Source of the DNA: Gemmatimonadales bacterium | GTDB taxonomy: Bacteria; Gemmatimonadota; Glassbacteria; GWA2-58-10 | DNA: 64,000 nucleotides | Direction of reading: 5' to 3' | NCBI GenBank assembly: GCA_024278175.1 | Contig: JAJRTS010000028.1 | Span: 1 to 64,000, forward strand | Translations under genes and position numbers: made by a program | Part shown: positions 27,515-36,818 of the stretch, in pieces | Numbering within the stretch: position 1 is the first letter of the stretch | Layout: every line of letters begins with the position of its first letter | The notes under the pieces: model-generated | Seen by the model: only the letters and a program-made list of their open reading frames with translations | Database searches by the model: none | Told to the model about the DNA's origin: nothing

Positions 27515-28587
27515 CTCAGAAGCGGATAATAATTATCGCCGAGGCCGGCGTAAACCATAACGGTTCACTGGAAACGGCTCTGCGGCTGGTGGAGGTTGCG
27601 GCCGGGGGCGGGGCGGACGTTGTTAAATTCCAGACATTCAATGCTTCCTCCCTGGCGTCTGCTGCTGCGAACCTGGCCGAATATCAAAAAGCCAACAAGG
27701 TTATTGCAGACAACCAACTTGAGATGTTGAAGCGCCTGGAACTGAGCCGTGAGTCCCACTACAGGATCCGGCAGTGCTGCCGCACTCACAAAATCGAGTT
27801 CATGTCAACGCCTTTCGACCTGGAAAGCGCATCGTTTCTGGCTCGCGAACTTGACCTGCCCCGGATTAAAATCTCTTCCGGGGAAATTACCAACGCACCC
27901 CTGTTGCTGGGGATCGCAGGCACGGGCAAACCGGTAATCCTTTCAACCGGGATGAGCGATCTGGCCGAGGTTGAAACAGCTCTCGGCGTTCTGGCGTTCG
28001 GTTATGCCGGGGGCACCGGCCAGCCTGATATGAATCGTTTCAGCGAGGCATATAAATCGGTTGAAGGAAAAAACGCATTACTGGAAAAGGTGATATTACT
28101 GCACTGTACTTCGATTTATCCAGCTCCTTGCGAGCAGATCAATCTGAGGGCAATCGCTACACTGCAAAAGACTTTCGGCTTGCCTGTCGGCCTGTCGGAC
28201 CACTCCCGCGGCACAGCCGTGTCGGTTGCCGCCGCGGCGCTTGGAGCCTGTGTGATCGAGAAGCATTTCACCCTGGATAACTCCATGCCGGGGCCGGACC
28301 ACAAAGCTTCGCTGGAACCGGAAGAACTGAAACAGTTGGTCGATCAGGTAAGAGGCGTGGAAGCCGCCATGGGATCGGGTACGAAAGTTGCCGGTAATGG
28401 AGAGCTGAACAACAGAACGGTAATTAGAAAAAGCCTGGTTGCGGCTTGCCGGATCGCGCGTGGGGAAAAATTTACCCCGGAAAATCTTACTGTCAAACGA
28501 CCCGGCAGCGGAATTTCTCCCCTGGAATACTGGAACTGGCTCGGTAGAAAAGCGGATAAAAACTACGAACCGGATGAATTGCTATGA
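27511..28587 (+). CDS. legI: Nonulosonic acid synthase, NeuB/LegI type
   Basis: 358 residues: an N-terminal TIM barrel (IIIAEAGVNHNGSLETAL, DVVKFQTFNAS, KISSGEITNAPLL, GLSDHSRGTA, EKHFTLDNSMPGPDH) and a C-terminal SAF antifreeze-like domain from about residue 295. It condenses phosphoenolpyruvate with the N-acetylated 6-carbon sugar to form the 9-carbon acid. Motifs do not by themselves separate sialic from legionaminic acid. The LegC, LegG and PtmE-like neighbours favour legionaminic acid. Translationally coupled on both sides. Confidence 0.93.
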   Translation: MTQKRIIIIAEAGVNHNGSLETALRLVEVAAGGGADVVKFQTFNASSLASAAANLAEYQKANKVIADNQLEMLKRLELSRESHYRIRQCCRTHKIEFMSTPFDLESASFLARELDLPRIKISSGEITNAPLLLGIAGTGKPVILSTGMSDLAEVETALGVLAFGYAGGTGQPDMNRFSEAYKSVEGKNALLEKVILLHCTSIYPAPCEQINLRAIATLQKTFGLPVGLSDHSRGTAVSVAAAALGACVIEKHFTLDNSMPGPDHKASLEPEELKQLVDQVRGVEAAMGSGTKVAGNGELNNRTVIRKSLVAACRIARGEKFTPENLTVKRPGSGISPLEYWNWLGRKADKNYEPDELL

Positions 28588-29243
28588 GTAATGCTCCCCC
28601 TGAATTGATCGTGATCGGTGCCGGAGGCCACGCCAAAGTTCTGATCGATACCCTGCGGCTGATGTCTCTCAATGTGACGGGGCTTACCGACAACGATTCC
28701 CGGCAACTTGGCTATGACCATGTTCTGGGCGTACCAGTGCTCGGTGGTGACAGCGAGCTCTCGGGCCTGGCGCCGGATATGGTACTGTTGGTCAACGGGA
28801 TCGGTGGAATCCGCGCCGATAAATTGCGAAAATCGGTTTTTGAGCATTTCAAAGCCAAGGGGTTTCGATTCATAAACGTGATTCACCCCTCGGCGGTAGT
28901 CAGCGTGGAATGCTCTCTAGGCGAGGGTGTACAGATTATGGCCGGTGCGCTCATCCAACCGGGATGCAAGGTGGGCGATGATACAATTATAAATACCGGG
29001 GCAGCGCTGGACCATGACTGCATACTGGGTTGTCATGTTCATCTCGCTCCGGGAGCGACTCTGAGTGGTTTTGTAAGTGTCGATGATTGCGCTCATATAG
29101 GTACAGGCGCAAACGTTATCCAGCAGGTTAAAATCGGTGCGGGTAGCACTGTCGCCGCCGGGGCAACCGTTATTAATGACGTCCCGGCTGGAGTTACCGT
29201 GGCCGGCGTGCCCGCCGGAGTAATCGGACAGGGAGATATTTAA
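28584..29243 (+). CDS. NeuD/PglD-like sugar acetyltransferase
   Basis: 219 residues. A small Rossmann-type N-terminal domain (LIVIGAGGHAKVLIDTL) precedes a left-handed beta-helix of hexapeptide repeats (GVQIMAGALIQPGCKVGDDT then IINTGAALDHDCILG), with the active His in DHDC. PglD-type members N-acetylate the C4 amine of UDP-4-amino sugars. Here it fits the LegH step after LegC, or O-acetylation as in NeuD. It overlaps legI by 4 bases and lies 2 bases from the guanylyltransferase. Confidence 0.88.
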   Translation: MSNAPPELIVIGAGGHAKVLIDTLRLMSLNVTGLTDNDSRQLGYDHVLGVPVLGGDSELSGLAPDMVLLVNGIGGIRADKLRKSVFEHFKAKGFRFINVIHPSAVVSVECSLGEGVQIMAGALIQPGCKVGDDTIINTGAALDHDCILGCHVHLAPGATLSGFVSVDDCAHIGTGANVIQQVKIGAGSTVAAGATVINDVPAGVTVAGVPAGVIGQGDI

Positions 29244-29245
29244 TA

Positions 29246-30298
29246 ATGACCGGGTGGAAACAAGTGTTGGTCCAACCCTCAACACCAGTTCTGGAAGTCA
29301 TGCAGGTGCTTGATTCCAGCAAGTTACAGATTGTGCTGGTTGTGGACGAGCAACGCAAACTGCTTGGCTCTGTTACCGACGGCGACATCCGGCGAGGAAT
29401 TCTGGCCGGTGTGTCGGTTGAAGCGCCGGTGGAGCGGATCATGAACAGAGCTCCGCGAGCTTGCTCAGTGAATGACAGCCGGGAAACCGTGCTTGCGTCG
29501 ATGAAAGCAACCAAATTGCATCAGATTCCGCTGGTGGACGAGGATATGAGAGTCCAGGGCCTGGAAGTGATCGACGAGTTGATCCAAAACGGTGGGCGGG
29601 ATAACTGGGTGGTGCTGATGGCAGGCGGCTACGGCTCTCGACTCAGGCCGCATACGGATAATTGCCCAAAACCGTTGCTGGAAGTTGGCCAATCACCCCT
29701 GCTGGAAATAATTATCAAGGAACTGCGGAAGTACGGTCTAAGAAAATTTTTTATCGCGCTACATTATAAAAAAGAAATGATCAGGGACTATTTTGGTGAT
29801 GGGAAAAAGTGGAACGTCCGGATCGAATACATTCAAGAGGAAGAAAAACTGGGCACTGCCGGCGCTCTGGGCCTGCTGCCGGAAAAACCCACCGCGCCGC
29901 TGCTGGTGATGAACAGCGACCTGCTGACAAACGTCAATTACTCGCTCCTGTTCGATTACCATCGGGAACACGGAGCCGCTGCCTCGATGTGTGTCCGCGA
30001 GTACGTGATGCAGGTGCCGTTCGGCGTGGCCAAACTGGATAAACACAGACTGGTCTCGATCGAGGAAAAACCGAAGCAGCATTTTTTTGTCAACGCCGGG
30101 ATTTACCTGCTGGAGCCCTCGGCGCTGGATTTGATTGCGCCAAATCAGCGGCTGGATATGAACGAACTGCTCGAAGAACTTTTGCGGCGTAAACAGCAGG
30201 TCAACGTGTTCCCTATTCGTGAGTACTGGCTCGATGTAGGCCGGGAGACTGACCTGGAAAAAGCCAACAAAGAATATCCGGAATACTTTGTCGAATAA
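29246..30298 (+). CDS. ptmE: PtmE-like sugar-1-phosphate guanylyltransferase with CBS pair
   Basis: 350 residues: two CBS motifs at about 8-60 and 67-120 (VVDEQRKLLGSVTDGDIRRG, LHQIPLVDEDMRVQG), then a nucleotidyltransferase domain with the signature LMAGGYGSRLRPHTDNCPKPLL split across residues ~123-144. The same CBS-plus-transferase layout is found in Campylobacter PtmE, which makes GDP-glucosamine for the GDP-linked legionaminic pathway. This gene is the main reason to prefer legionaminic acid over sialic acid. The companion genes PtmF, PtmA and PgmL are not in the window. Confidence 0.85.
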   Translation: MTGWKQVLVQPSTPVLEVMQVLDSSKLQIVLVVDEQRKLLGSVTDGDIRRGILAGVSVEAPVERIMNRAPRACSVNDSRETVLASMKATKLHQIPLVDEDMRVQGLEVIDELIQNGGRDNWVVLMAGGYGSRLRPHTDNCPKPLLEVGQSPLLEIIIKELRKYGLRKFFIALHYKKEMIRDYFGDGKKWNVRIEYIQEEEKLGTAGALGLLPEKPTAPLLVMNSDLLTNVNYSLLFDYHREHGAAASMCVREYVMQVPFGVAKLDKHRLVSIEEKPKQHFFVNAGIYLLEPSALDLIAPNQRLDMNELLEELLRRKQQVNVFPIREYWLDVGRETDLEKANKEYPEYFVE

Positions 30299-30379
30299 TA
30301 ACTTGCCGTCTCTGACGGGAATCTAAATTAGCTAAACGGCACATTTTTGTATTTTAAACAATTTGAGAGGGTTTAATCC

Positions 30380-31309
30380 ATGGAAAACCAGTTCGAAGCC
30401 AAACTCTATGAATTTTTAAAACTGTTCTGGCTCCGCCCCGAAAACGGAATGATGTGCGCATTCAAGAGCCGCGCTTTCGAGGATATCGAATTCGAGGGAC
30501 CCTCGCTGGATATCAGTTGCGCGGATGGTTTATTTCTGTTTATCCACCTGGGCGGCAGTTTCGGCATGGATTTCGATATTTTCTCCGCAACTAAAGCAAG
30601 TGAGTTCAGCCACGACAAGTTCGTGGACATATTCGACCATTATCAGCCAGGTTATGCGCCATCGATCATCCAGAATCCAGCGGTTACTATTGACTATGGA
30701 ACAGACTGGAAACAGGGGCTGCTGGACAAGGCCGCCAGCCTGAAATTGTACGACAACCTGGTATTGCACGACAACAACAAAGTACCGCTGCCGTTACCTG
30801 ATGAGCACTTCAAAACAGTGTACAGCAATTCAATATACTGGGTAAAAAACGTCGGTCCGCTGATGAAAGACGTTTACCGCACAATGCAAAGTGGCGGCAG
30901 AGCGATTATGGAAGTCAAGACACCATATTTACTGGAAACTCTGGATCAATTGGAGCCTGTCCTTTCCGCCGAGGCGGTTGGCATCTTGAACCGTCAAAGG
31001 CGGGAAACGATGCCCGGCACCATGACTTTGGACAACTGGAATGAAATCTTTAAGAGCGCCGGGTTTGAAATCGAAGATGTCCGAAATGTCTACCCGAATA
31101 AACTTTTGATCGATATTTGGAACGTTGGTCTTCGGCCAGTGGCTCACCTGCTGGTCAGGATGGCCGATGCAATCCCGGCTGAAGAAAGAAACGCGATCAA
31201 AGCCGAATGGGTGGATATCTTTTTCAAGCTGCTCAGGCCCCTGCTCAATCTGAAGCAGACTTATACTCTGGACAAAGCGCCGTATCTTTGCTTCATCCTC
31301 CGCAAATAG
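30380..31309 (+). CDS. SAM-dependent methyltransferase, type 11-like
   Basis: 309 residues with a Rossmann-type methyltransferase core. The SAM motif is modified (PSLDISCADGLF); LPLPDEHFKTVYSNSIYWV and MKDVYRTMQSGGRAIMEVKT are the usual motif II/III region of class I enzymes that act on sugars or lipids. A helical C-terminal extension of about 80 residues follows. It starts 81 bases after the guanylyltransferase with GAGAGG in front, and is probably still in the operon. It may O- or N-methylate the nonulosonate. Confidence 0.75.
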   Translation: MENQFEAKLYEFLKLFWLRPENGMMCAFKSRAFEDIEFEGPSLDISCADGLFLFIHLGGSFGMDFDIFSATKASEFSHDKFVDIFDHYQPGYAPSIIQNPAVTIDYGTDWKQGLLDKAASLKLYDNLVLHDNNKVPLPLPDEHFKTVYSNSIYWVKNVGPLMKDVYRTMQSGGRAIMEVKTPYLLETLDQLEPVLSAEAVGILNRQRRETMPGTMTLDNWNEIFKSAGFEIEDVRNVYPNKLLIDIWNVGLRPVAHLLVRMADAIPAEERNAIKAEWVDIFFKLLRPLLNLKQTYTLDKAPYLCFILRK

Positions 31310-31330
31310 AACTGGAGCATAACCGGCACT

Positions 31331-32026
31331 GTGTACAAAAACAAAAAAATCCTGGCCGTAATTCCCGCACGCGGCGGATCAAAAGGTATTCCACGAAAAA
31401 ATCTGCGGATTGTGGGCGGCAAACCGCTGATTGCCTGGACGATTGAAGCGGCGAAAGAAGCCAACTATATCGACCGCCTGGTGCTTTCATCTGAAGACGC
31501 CGAGATCATTGAGGTTGCGCGCTGCTGGGGACTGGAAGCGCCGTTTGTCAGGCCGAAAGAACTGGCCGGTGATGATATCCCTGCCTATCTGGCGGTTTTA
31601 GATGCTGTCGAAAGGCTCCCCGGCTACGATTACGTAGTGATGCTTCAGCCAGCAGTACCCCTGCGGGCACCGGAAGATATTGATGGCTGCATTGGCTTTT
31701 GCATAGATTCAAAAGCCGACTCCTGTGTCACTCTTACGGAAACCGATAAGCCGCCCTACTGGATGTATCGTCTGGGTGATAACAACAGGCTGCATCCCAT
31801 TTTAAAGCAATCGTTAAACACATCGATTCAACGGCAAGATCTTCCACCTACCTACGTACTCAATGGAGCCGTTTGTATTGCAAAAACCGAGTGGTTTATT
31901 GAGCAAAGAAAATTCAAAAGCCAATCGACTATCGGATACCTCATGCCACGGGAACGCTCTGCTGATATTGACACCGAACTCGATATGGCAATTTGCGAGT
32001 TCTTAGCCCAAAGGTCCGGCAGTTAA
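31331..32026 (+). CDS. legF: CMP-nonulosonic acid cytidylyltransferase, NeuA/LegF type
   Basis: 231 residues beginning with GTG at 31331. LAVIPARGGSKGIPRKNLR is the CTP-binding motif, LQPAVPLRAPEDID and DIDTELDMAICE are further NeuA-family blocks. It activates the finished 9-carbon acid as the CMP sugar used by transferases. 21 bases after the methyltransferase and 16 before the sulfotransferase. Confidence 0.92.
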   Translation: MYKNKKILAVIPARGGSKGIPRKNLRIVGGKPLIAWTIEAAKEANYIDRLVLSSEDAEIIEVARCWGLEAPFVRPKELAGDDIPAYLAVLDAVERLPGYDYVVMLQPAVPLRAPEDIDGCIGFCIDSKADSCVTLTETDKPPYWMYRLGDNNRLHPILKQSLNTSIQRQDLPPTYVLNGAVCIAKTEWFIEQRKFKSQSTIGYLMPRERSADIDTELDMAICEFLAQRSGS

Positions 32027-32042
32027 ACTTCAGGAAAGAAGA

Positions 32043-33083
32043 ATGTCTGAGACAAACGTGCAAATAACTAGTTTGGGAACATTTGACGGTATCGAACCGG
32101 TTCTGCTTTCAGGAGTATACCGCTCAGGGACAACATTATTATCAAGAATTCTCAATAACCATCCCAAGTATTTCATCACATACGATTCGGTTAAATATCT
32201 AAGATTTTGTCTTGATCGTTTTAACCCGATCAAGCAACCAGGAAAATACGAAGCCCTGGTCAGGGAGACCGGACTCAGACTGGGCAAACGCTGGTCGATG
32301 AAACTGGACACCCATAAAATCATTGACAGCCTTCACGGGCAAAGCGTAACACACGCACTTGTTTACCACACTATTATGTCGGACCTGAGAGACAAACAAA
32401 AACCAACTGCCACCCATTGGGGCGAAAAAACCAATCTTGTATGGAGCAGTATTCCTCATTTTCTGAGCATGTTCCCCAAGGGCAAAGTGGTTCATATCGA
32501 TCGAGATCCGCGTGATGTAACTGCATCCTATAAAAAAATGACTGTGGAATCAGGCTATTCTTATCTTGACGCTCCTTTCAACTGCTTGCATGCAATGACA
32601 AGCCTGCGGGAATACGTTGATAGTTTTGGCAGCGATAGAATACTTCTTGTCAAACTGGAAGATCTCGTAACCGATCCTGCCGCGGAAGCGCAAAAGATTT
32701 GTAGTTTCCTTGATATCGAATTCCTGAAGCAAATGACAGATGCGGAGCAATTTGTGGATAAAGCAGGCGATCGCTGGCAGAGCAACACTGCTTTTGGTGC
32801 AAGTGGGAATGGAATATCAAATGATACGCAACGCTGGCAACACAACCTCAGTGCCGCTGAAGTGGTGTTCATTGAACTGATTGCTTTTCCAGTGTTGGCG
32901 GAATACGGCTACGAGCCTTCCGGTATTATGCCTGATAAGTCACAGTGGCGAGAAATTCATAATTTTATTTCAGACCCGATAGTACATGGCAGATTCAAGC
33001 ACTGGTTGGAATCCCGCGAAGGAGTAGAGGCATACCCCAGTGACCCGGTATCGAGAGAGTTGCAAATAGTGCAGGGAAGTTAA
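32043..33083 (+). CDS. PAPS-dependent sulfotransferase
   Basis: 346 residues. The 5'-phosphosulfate loop is SGVYRSGTTLLSRILNNHP near residue 21, and the 3'-phosphate motif is IDRDPRDVTASYKKM near residue 150. This is a type 1/3-like (Sulfotransfer) fold without membrane segments, so it sulfates a cytoplasmic glycan, lipid-linked or nucleotide-linked acceptor. Placement right after the CMP-synthetase gene suggests that the surface sugar is sulfated. The acceptor itself is not known. Confidence 0.85.
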   Translation: MSETNVQITSLGTFDGIEPVLLSGVYRSGTTLLSRILNNHPKYFITYDSVKYLRFCLDRFNPIKQPGKYEALVRETGLRLGKRWSMKLDTHKIIDSLHGQSVTHALVYHTIMSDLRDKQKPTATHWGEKTNLVWSSIPHFLSMFPKGKVVHIDRDPRDVTASYKKMTVESGYSYLDAPFNCLHAMTSLREYVDSFGSDRILLVKLEDLVTDPAAEAQKICSFLDIEFLKQMTDAEQFVDKAGDRWQSNTAFGASGNGISNDTQRWQHNLSAAEVVFIELIAFPVLAEYGYEPSGIMPDKSQWREIHNFISDPIVHGRFKHWLESREGVEAYPSDPVSRELQIVQGS

Positions 33084-33109
33084 CTGCTGCTTATTCAGCC
33101 AGGGAACAC

Positions 33110-34429
33110 ATGACAATGCCAAAGAAGCCAATTGTTTATATAGTGCACAATGTTGATGCGCAAGGGCCCATGCGTGAAACGATCGAGGCGACTTGGGAAA
33201 GAATATACCTTGGAGACGGGATCTGGCTGCCGGTAGAACCCAGCGCTGATAACTTGCGCAAATTTCAGCGGGGAGAGTTGGATCTGGATTTATCCCCTGA
33301 AAAAATGCAACATTTGATGAGAAAATACTCCCCGGAAAATCTTCACTACCTCACCTCGTGGGAAGAAATTGATCGGTCCATCCTGAACACTACTTCGCCG
33401 GAGTTCAGGCAGAAGTATTGTGATAAACAAGGCGGGGATTATACGTATAGCTGGCTGATCTATGACCATTATGGTTTTACTACCAATCAACGATTTCACG
33501 ACGTGGGAATACATGCGATCTGGGACCATTATCATGACCTGTTTCTTGCCGATAACCCTGGACCGGACGAGGTTTACTGGCACTACCACCACGTTACAGC
33601 CAGCGGCGATGCGTTGGAGTGGAGCACCAACTGGGGGACCAACAGCATTCACGAAGAGATTCTGGCCAGAAGAGTTATTGAGCGCGAATGGTTCCCGTCA
33701 GTTTTTCGCGCTGGCGCTCATATCGAACGCAATGATCTTTCTCACTGGCTGGAGATGTTTATACCGTTTGATTATTCCTGCCGATCGGCCAGCGATGAAC
33801 CCGACAGTATGTATGTTGGTCATTTTCGCGACTGGCGCCACTCTCCGACCAATTGGGGCTATTATCATCCTGACTGGTATGATTACCGTCGCCCCGGTGA
33901 CATGAAGCGCTATGTGATCCGCTGTCTCGATATCAAAACGTGGGAAAAAACACTGACCGATGACGATGTGGAACAGGCGTTCCAGCAGGCCCGGACCGAG
34001 GGGCAAAGCCTGCTGGTCTATTACAACCACGATTATCGCGACATGGAAAACGAGGTAAAACATGCCTACGATGTTATCAAACGGGTTGAGGCAAATTATC
34101 CTGATGTTGACTGGCGTTTCTGCACAGCTCTGGATGCCATCAAAAAATATTTGGGCAAAGACGATAAAGCCCCGCAATTCAGTTGGGAACTCAAAGGTCA
34201 GCGGTTGATAATCACCTCCGATGTGGAACTGTTCGGCCCGGAGCCTTTTCTTGCGATCAAAGAAAATGGCAGATTCTTCAGAGATTGCACGACTCGTGAA
34301 GGAGAAAAGGAATGGGCCTACACGTTCCGCAGACCAACTGAAGTGGAAGCATTCGGTATTGCCGGAAACAGCCCGATGGGTAACACAGGGGTTGTAGTTC
34401 ACGAAGGTTGGCTGGACTTGATAGATTAA
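33110..34429 (+). CDS. Unrecognised His/Trp/Asp-rich protein, possibly NodB-like
   Basis: 439 residues without signal peptide or membrane segment; CAGGGA precedes the ATG. It opens with a beta strand and acidic turn (IVYIVHNVDAQGP) and contains HYHHVTASGDALEWSTNWG, VFRAGAHIERNDLSHWLE, and later LLVYYNHDYRDMENEV. The spacing of Asp, His and the RAGAH motif resembles polysaccharide-deacetylase/NodB-like barrels, but the match is loose. The last ~90 residues look like a beta domain. It is the last gene of the nonulosonate cluster, so it should act on the glycan, its lipid carrier or its protein acceptor. Function not assigned. Confidence 0.5.
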   Translation: MTMPKKPIVYIVHNVDAQGPMRETIEATWERIYLGDGIWLPVEPSADNLRKFQRGELDLDLSPEKMQHLMRKYSPENLHYLTSWEEIDRSILNTTSPEFRQKYCDKQGGDYTYSWLIYDHYGFTTNQRFHDVGIHAIWDHYHDLFLADNPGPDEVYWHYHHVTASGDALEWSTNWGTNSIHEEILARRVIEREWFPSVFRAGAHIERNDLSHWLEMFIPFDYSCRSASDEPDSMYVGHFRDWRHSPTNWGYYHPDWYDYRRPGDMKRYVIRCLDIKTWEKTLTDDDVEQAFQQARTEGQSLLVYYNHDYRDMENEVKHAYDVIKRVEANYPDVDWRFCTALDAIKKYLGKDDKAPQFSWELKGQRLIITSDVELFGPEPFLAIKENGRFFRDCTTREGEKEWAYTFRRPTEVEAFGIAGNSPMGNTGVVVHEGWLDLID

Positions 34430-34866
34430 CTTGTCTCTAATCTTCGGAGCAGTCGGACATATCCTATGAACCTATTCTCGTTGAATAATCTCTGGAGAAG
34501 CTTTTACTTTTGTTCAGAGTAACCTTTTGCAGCATCGATACAGTCTTTTAGGCGAAACGGATATCTAATCTGTTAGAATTCAGTGCGTTGTTTACACATT
34601 TGAGCGATAAAAGTGAATGAACAGCTCAATTGCAACAAATCATATCACGCCCCGGCGGCTTACCGAACTTCATCAACTGATCAAAAACAGAAATGATTGG
34701 CTTCTGCTGTGTAGCCGGATATCCATTAACCAGGTGCAGCACTTTTCAACCGCCGCTTCCACATAAACCCATTGCCGCTCAAATAAAACGTACCAGGCGC
34801 TTGCAGCACATGGAACGCATGTTATTTAAGCACCTGCCACCGCTTTTGCCGCCACGAAAGCTGATC
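34430..34866. other. Intergenic region closing the nonulosonate cluster
   Basis: 440 bases between converging genes. A 49-codon frame at 34617-34766 (begins MNSSIATNHITPRRLTELHQ) has no ribosome site or family and is not called. No repeat or strong terminator was recognised. Confidence 0.4.
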
Positions 34867-36777
34867 TCAGTTTGACCCGTCGAAAGTATTCCCCGCCTGC
34901 CGGACCTTGCTCTCGAACGTAGCGCCCACCGCTCGAATCCTGTTTTCCCGCTCGGTTTGCAGAGGCTCAGCCAGCAACTTGAACGTGTTGTTTTCCATGC
35001 GCACGTCCATGTCGACGGCCATATCGCTGTTGATGAACAGGTCGTTGCTCTCGAACTGGTTGTCGTGGATGTAAACCGAATACTTGCCTGGTTCCGCCGG
35101 GCCTTCGTTCATGTGGATAAACATAAGTCCCGTGGCCCACTGGCCACTGTCGCCGTAATCTCCGTGACGGGTATTCTTGTAGTAAGTAATTCCGACAAAG
35201 TGGTTGTTGTAGACCTCGTTCATCCCGTTGGGGTCGTAGCAGGCCACGTTGAGCGGCGTGGGCGGCACGTACTGCCATTTCATGTAGATAGTGTACTGGC
35301 CCGGCTGCACGCCGGCGGGGAAATCGGCGAACAGGGAGGTGGAGTCGTTGCCGGTGATTTTTACAGGCGGATATTCGGCAGAGAACTTGACCCAGTAGAA
35401 ACGCCAGCGGTCAATCTCCCAGCCGGCATCGTTGTCCACCAGTCTGTCGACGGTAAGCCGGTCGGCCTCGGCGCGAACATAGACGCCGTTGTCCACCTTG
35501 TTCAGCGGGCTGCCCATGCCGTCGGAGTCCGTGGGCAGAGGCTGGGTAATCCTGACGAAATTATTGTATACCTTGCTGTTCCTGGTGTTGCGGCCCTCGA
35601 ACTTAACCCCGTGAAGCTCTATCAGGCGATGACGGAAGGGGCGTGTTCTGGCGGGATAGTCACTGAGGTGCATGTGGCCGCGGATGTCGATATAGTTATC
35701 GTGAAACATGGTGCCCTCGCCGGTGATGTGCACGGCGCGGCCGGTGGATGTAACCTTGTTGTGATGGACGTCCGCGCCGGAACCGGGAGCCAGGGCGTAG
35801 CCGTTGACATACTGCTGGTGATGCTGGATGTCGTTGTGGTGCACCTGCACGTTACGCATAACCCGGCGGTTCTTCTCGCGGACCATGATCCCCCAGTGGC
35901 AGCCCTCGGTAAGAATGTTGTCGTGGATATTCACGTCCCCGCTGTAGACGTAGAAGCGCATCAGCATGTTGCCGGGGTAATGGCGGCTTTCAAGCTCGGT
36001 TACACGGCTGTAGATGTTGTTATGATGGATCTGCACCTTAGAGGCATGAGTAAAGTTGAACGGGTAGGCACACTTGAGGTGCACGTCGGTGCTGATGGCG
36101 CAGACCTCGGTGGCCTGTGGACGGTCCAGGCTGGCCACCGCCGCGCTGTAGAGGTTCGACCTTGCGCCCTGCACAATGCGGCCGTTGACCAGCTTGCAGC
36201 CCTCGCCGTAGCCGAACCTGACCCCGTACACCTGCTCGGCCGTATCGTTGCCGAACACTACCTCGTGGCCGTCGAGATCGAGCGTAATGCTGTCGGCCCT
36301 GATCTCGAAAGCGGTACCCGCGGCGGTTATGTCCTCTGTCAGCACATAGTGCGTACCGGGCTTGTCCAGGATGTAGGGCGGTCCGGCGGCATCGCTTGGC
36401 AGATAAACCGCCCCGGGCGTTTTGTGCGGGGTGAGAGACAAAAGACCACTCTCGGTGCGCTGCCCGGTTTCCGGGTCCAGATTGACCATGCGATAATAAT
36501 ATTTCTTGCCCGTACTCAGACCGGTGAGGCAGTGATACTGGGCCCAGCGCGGCTTTGAGGCCTGCCTGGTACGCTGCCCCAGTTCCCTGCCGGTCCCGTA
36601 TTCCACAAAACTGAATGCCGACATACTGATCTCGGCCAGTTGCCAGTAAATAACCGCCGAGGTTTCCGAGACATGCACCCACTGGCGCTCGAAATTGGCG
36701 CTCCAGGCCTTGCTCGCGCAGAGAGCGAATACGGAAACGATACTCAGGGTGAAAAACAGCCGCAGTGTTTTGACCAC
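34867..36777 (-). CDS. Secreted fibronectin-like plus parallel beta-helix protein
   Basis: 636 residues from a GTG at 36777, with GGTGAG ahead of it. Signal peptide 1-26 ends at SKAWSA. Residues ~28-115 look like a fibronectin type III domain (SETSAVIYWQLAE...LSTGKKYYYRMV). From about 135 a beta-helix runs to the end, with coils such as IQIHHNNIYSR-like HHN and HDN repeats (VQIHHNNIYS, VNIHDNILTEG, VQVHHNDIQHH). One break near 470-540 carries a small beta insertion (GQYTIYMKWQYVPP). This family binds or cleaves polysaccharides outside the cell. It is convergent with the nonulosonate cluster. Confidence 0.8.
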   Translation of the reverse strand: MVKTLRLFFTLSIVSVFALCASKAWSANFERQWVHVSETSAVIYWQLAEISMSAFSFVEYGTGRELGQRTRQASKPRWAQYHCLTGLSTGKKYYYRMVNLDPETGQRTESGLLSLTPHKTPGAVYLPSDAAGPPYILDKPGTHYVLTEDITAAGTAFEIRADSITLDLDGHEVVFGNDTAEQVYGVRFGYGEGCKLVNGRIVQGARSNLYSAAVASLDRPQATEVCAISTDVHLKCAYPFNFTHASKVQIHHNNIYSRVTELESRHYPGNMLMRFYVYSGDVNIHDNILTEGCHWGIMVREKNRRVMRNVQVHHNDIQHHQQYVNGYALAPGSGADVHHNKVTSTGRAVHITGEGTMFHDNYIDIRGHMHLSDYPARTRPFRHRLIELHGVKFEGRNTRNSKVYNNFVRITQPLPTDSDGMGSPLNKVDNGVYVRAEADRLTVDRLVDNDAGWEIDRWRFYWVKFSAEYPPVKITGNDSTSLFADFPAGVQPGQYTIYMKWQYVPPTPLNVACYDPNGMNEVYNNHFVGITYYKNTRHGDYGDSGQWATGLMFIHMNEGPAEPGKYSVYIHDNQFESNDLFINSDMAVDMDVRMENNTFKLLAEPLQTERENRIRAVGATFESKVRQAGNTFDGSN

Positions 36778-36818
36778 TTTACTCTCACCTTTCTCAGGAA
36801 AACATGATCAGTTGTGGT

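Noticed and set aside
34617-34766. 49-codon frame, possible small protein
   Set aside because: No ribosome binding site, no homologous pattern; length is within chance expectation.
34957-36558. 533-codon plus-strand frame opposite a beta-helix gene
   Set aside because: Shadow frame; the beta-helix repeats and signal peptide are on the minus strand.
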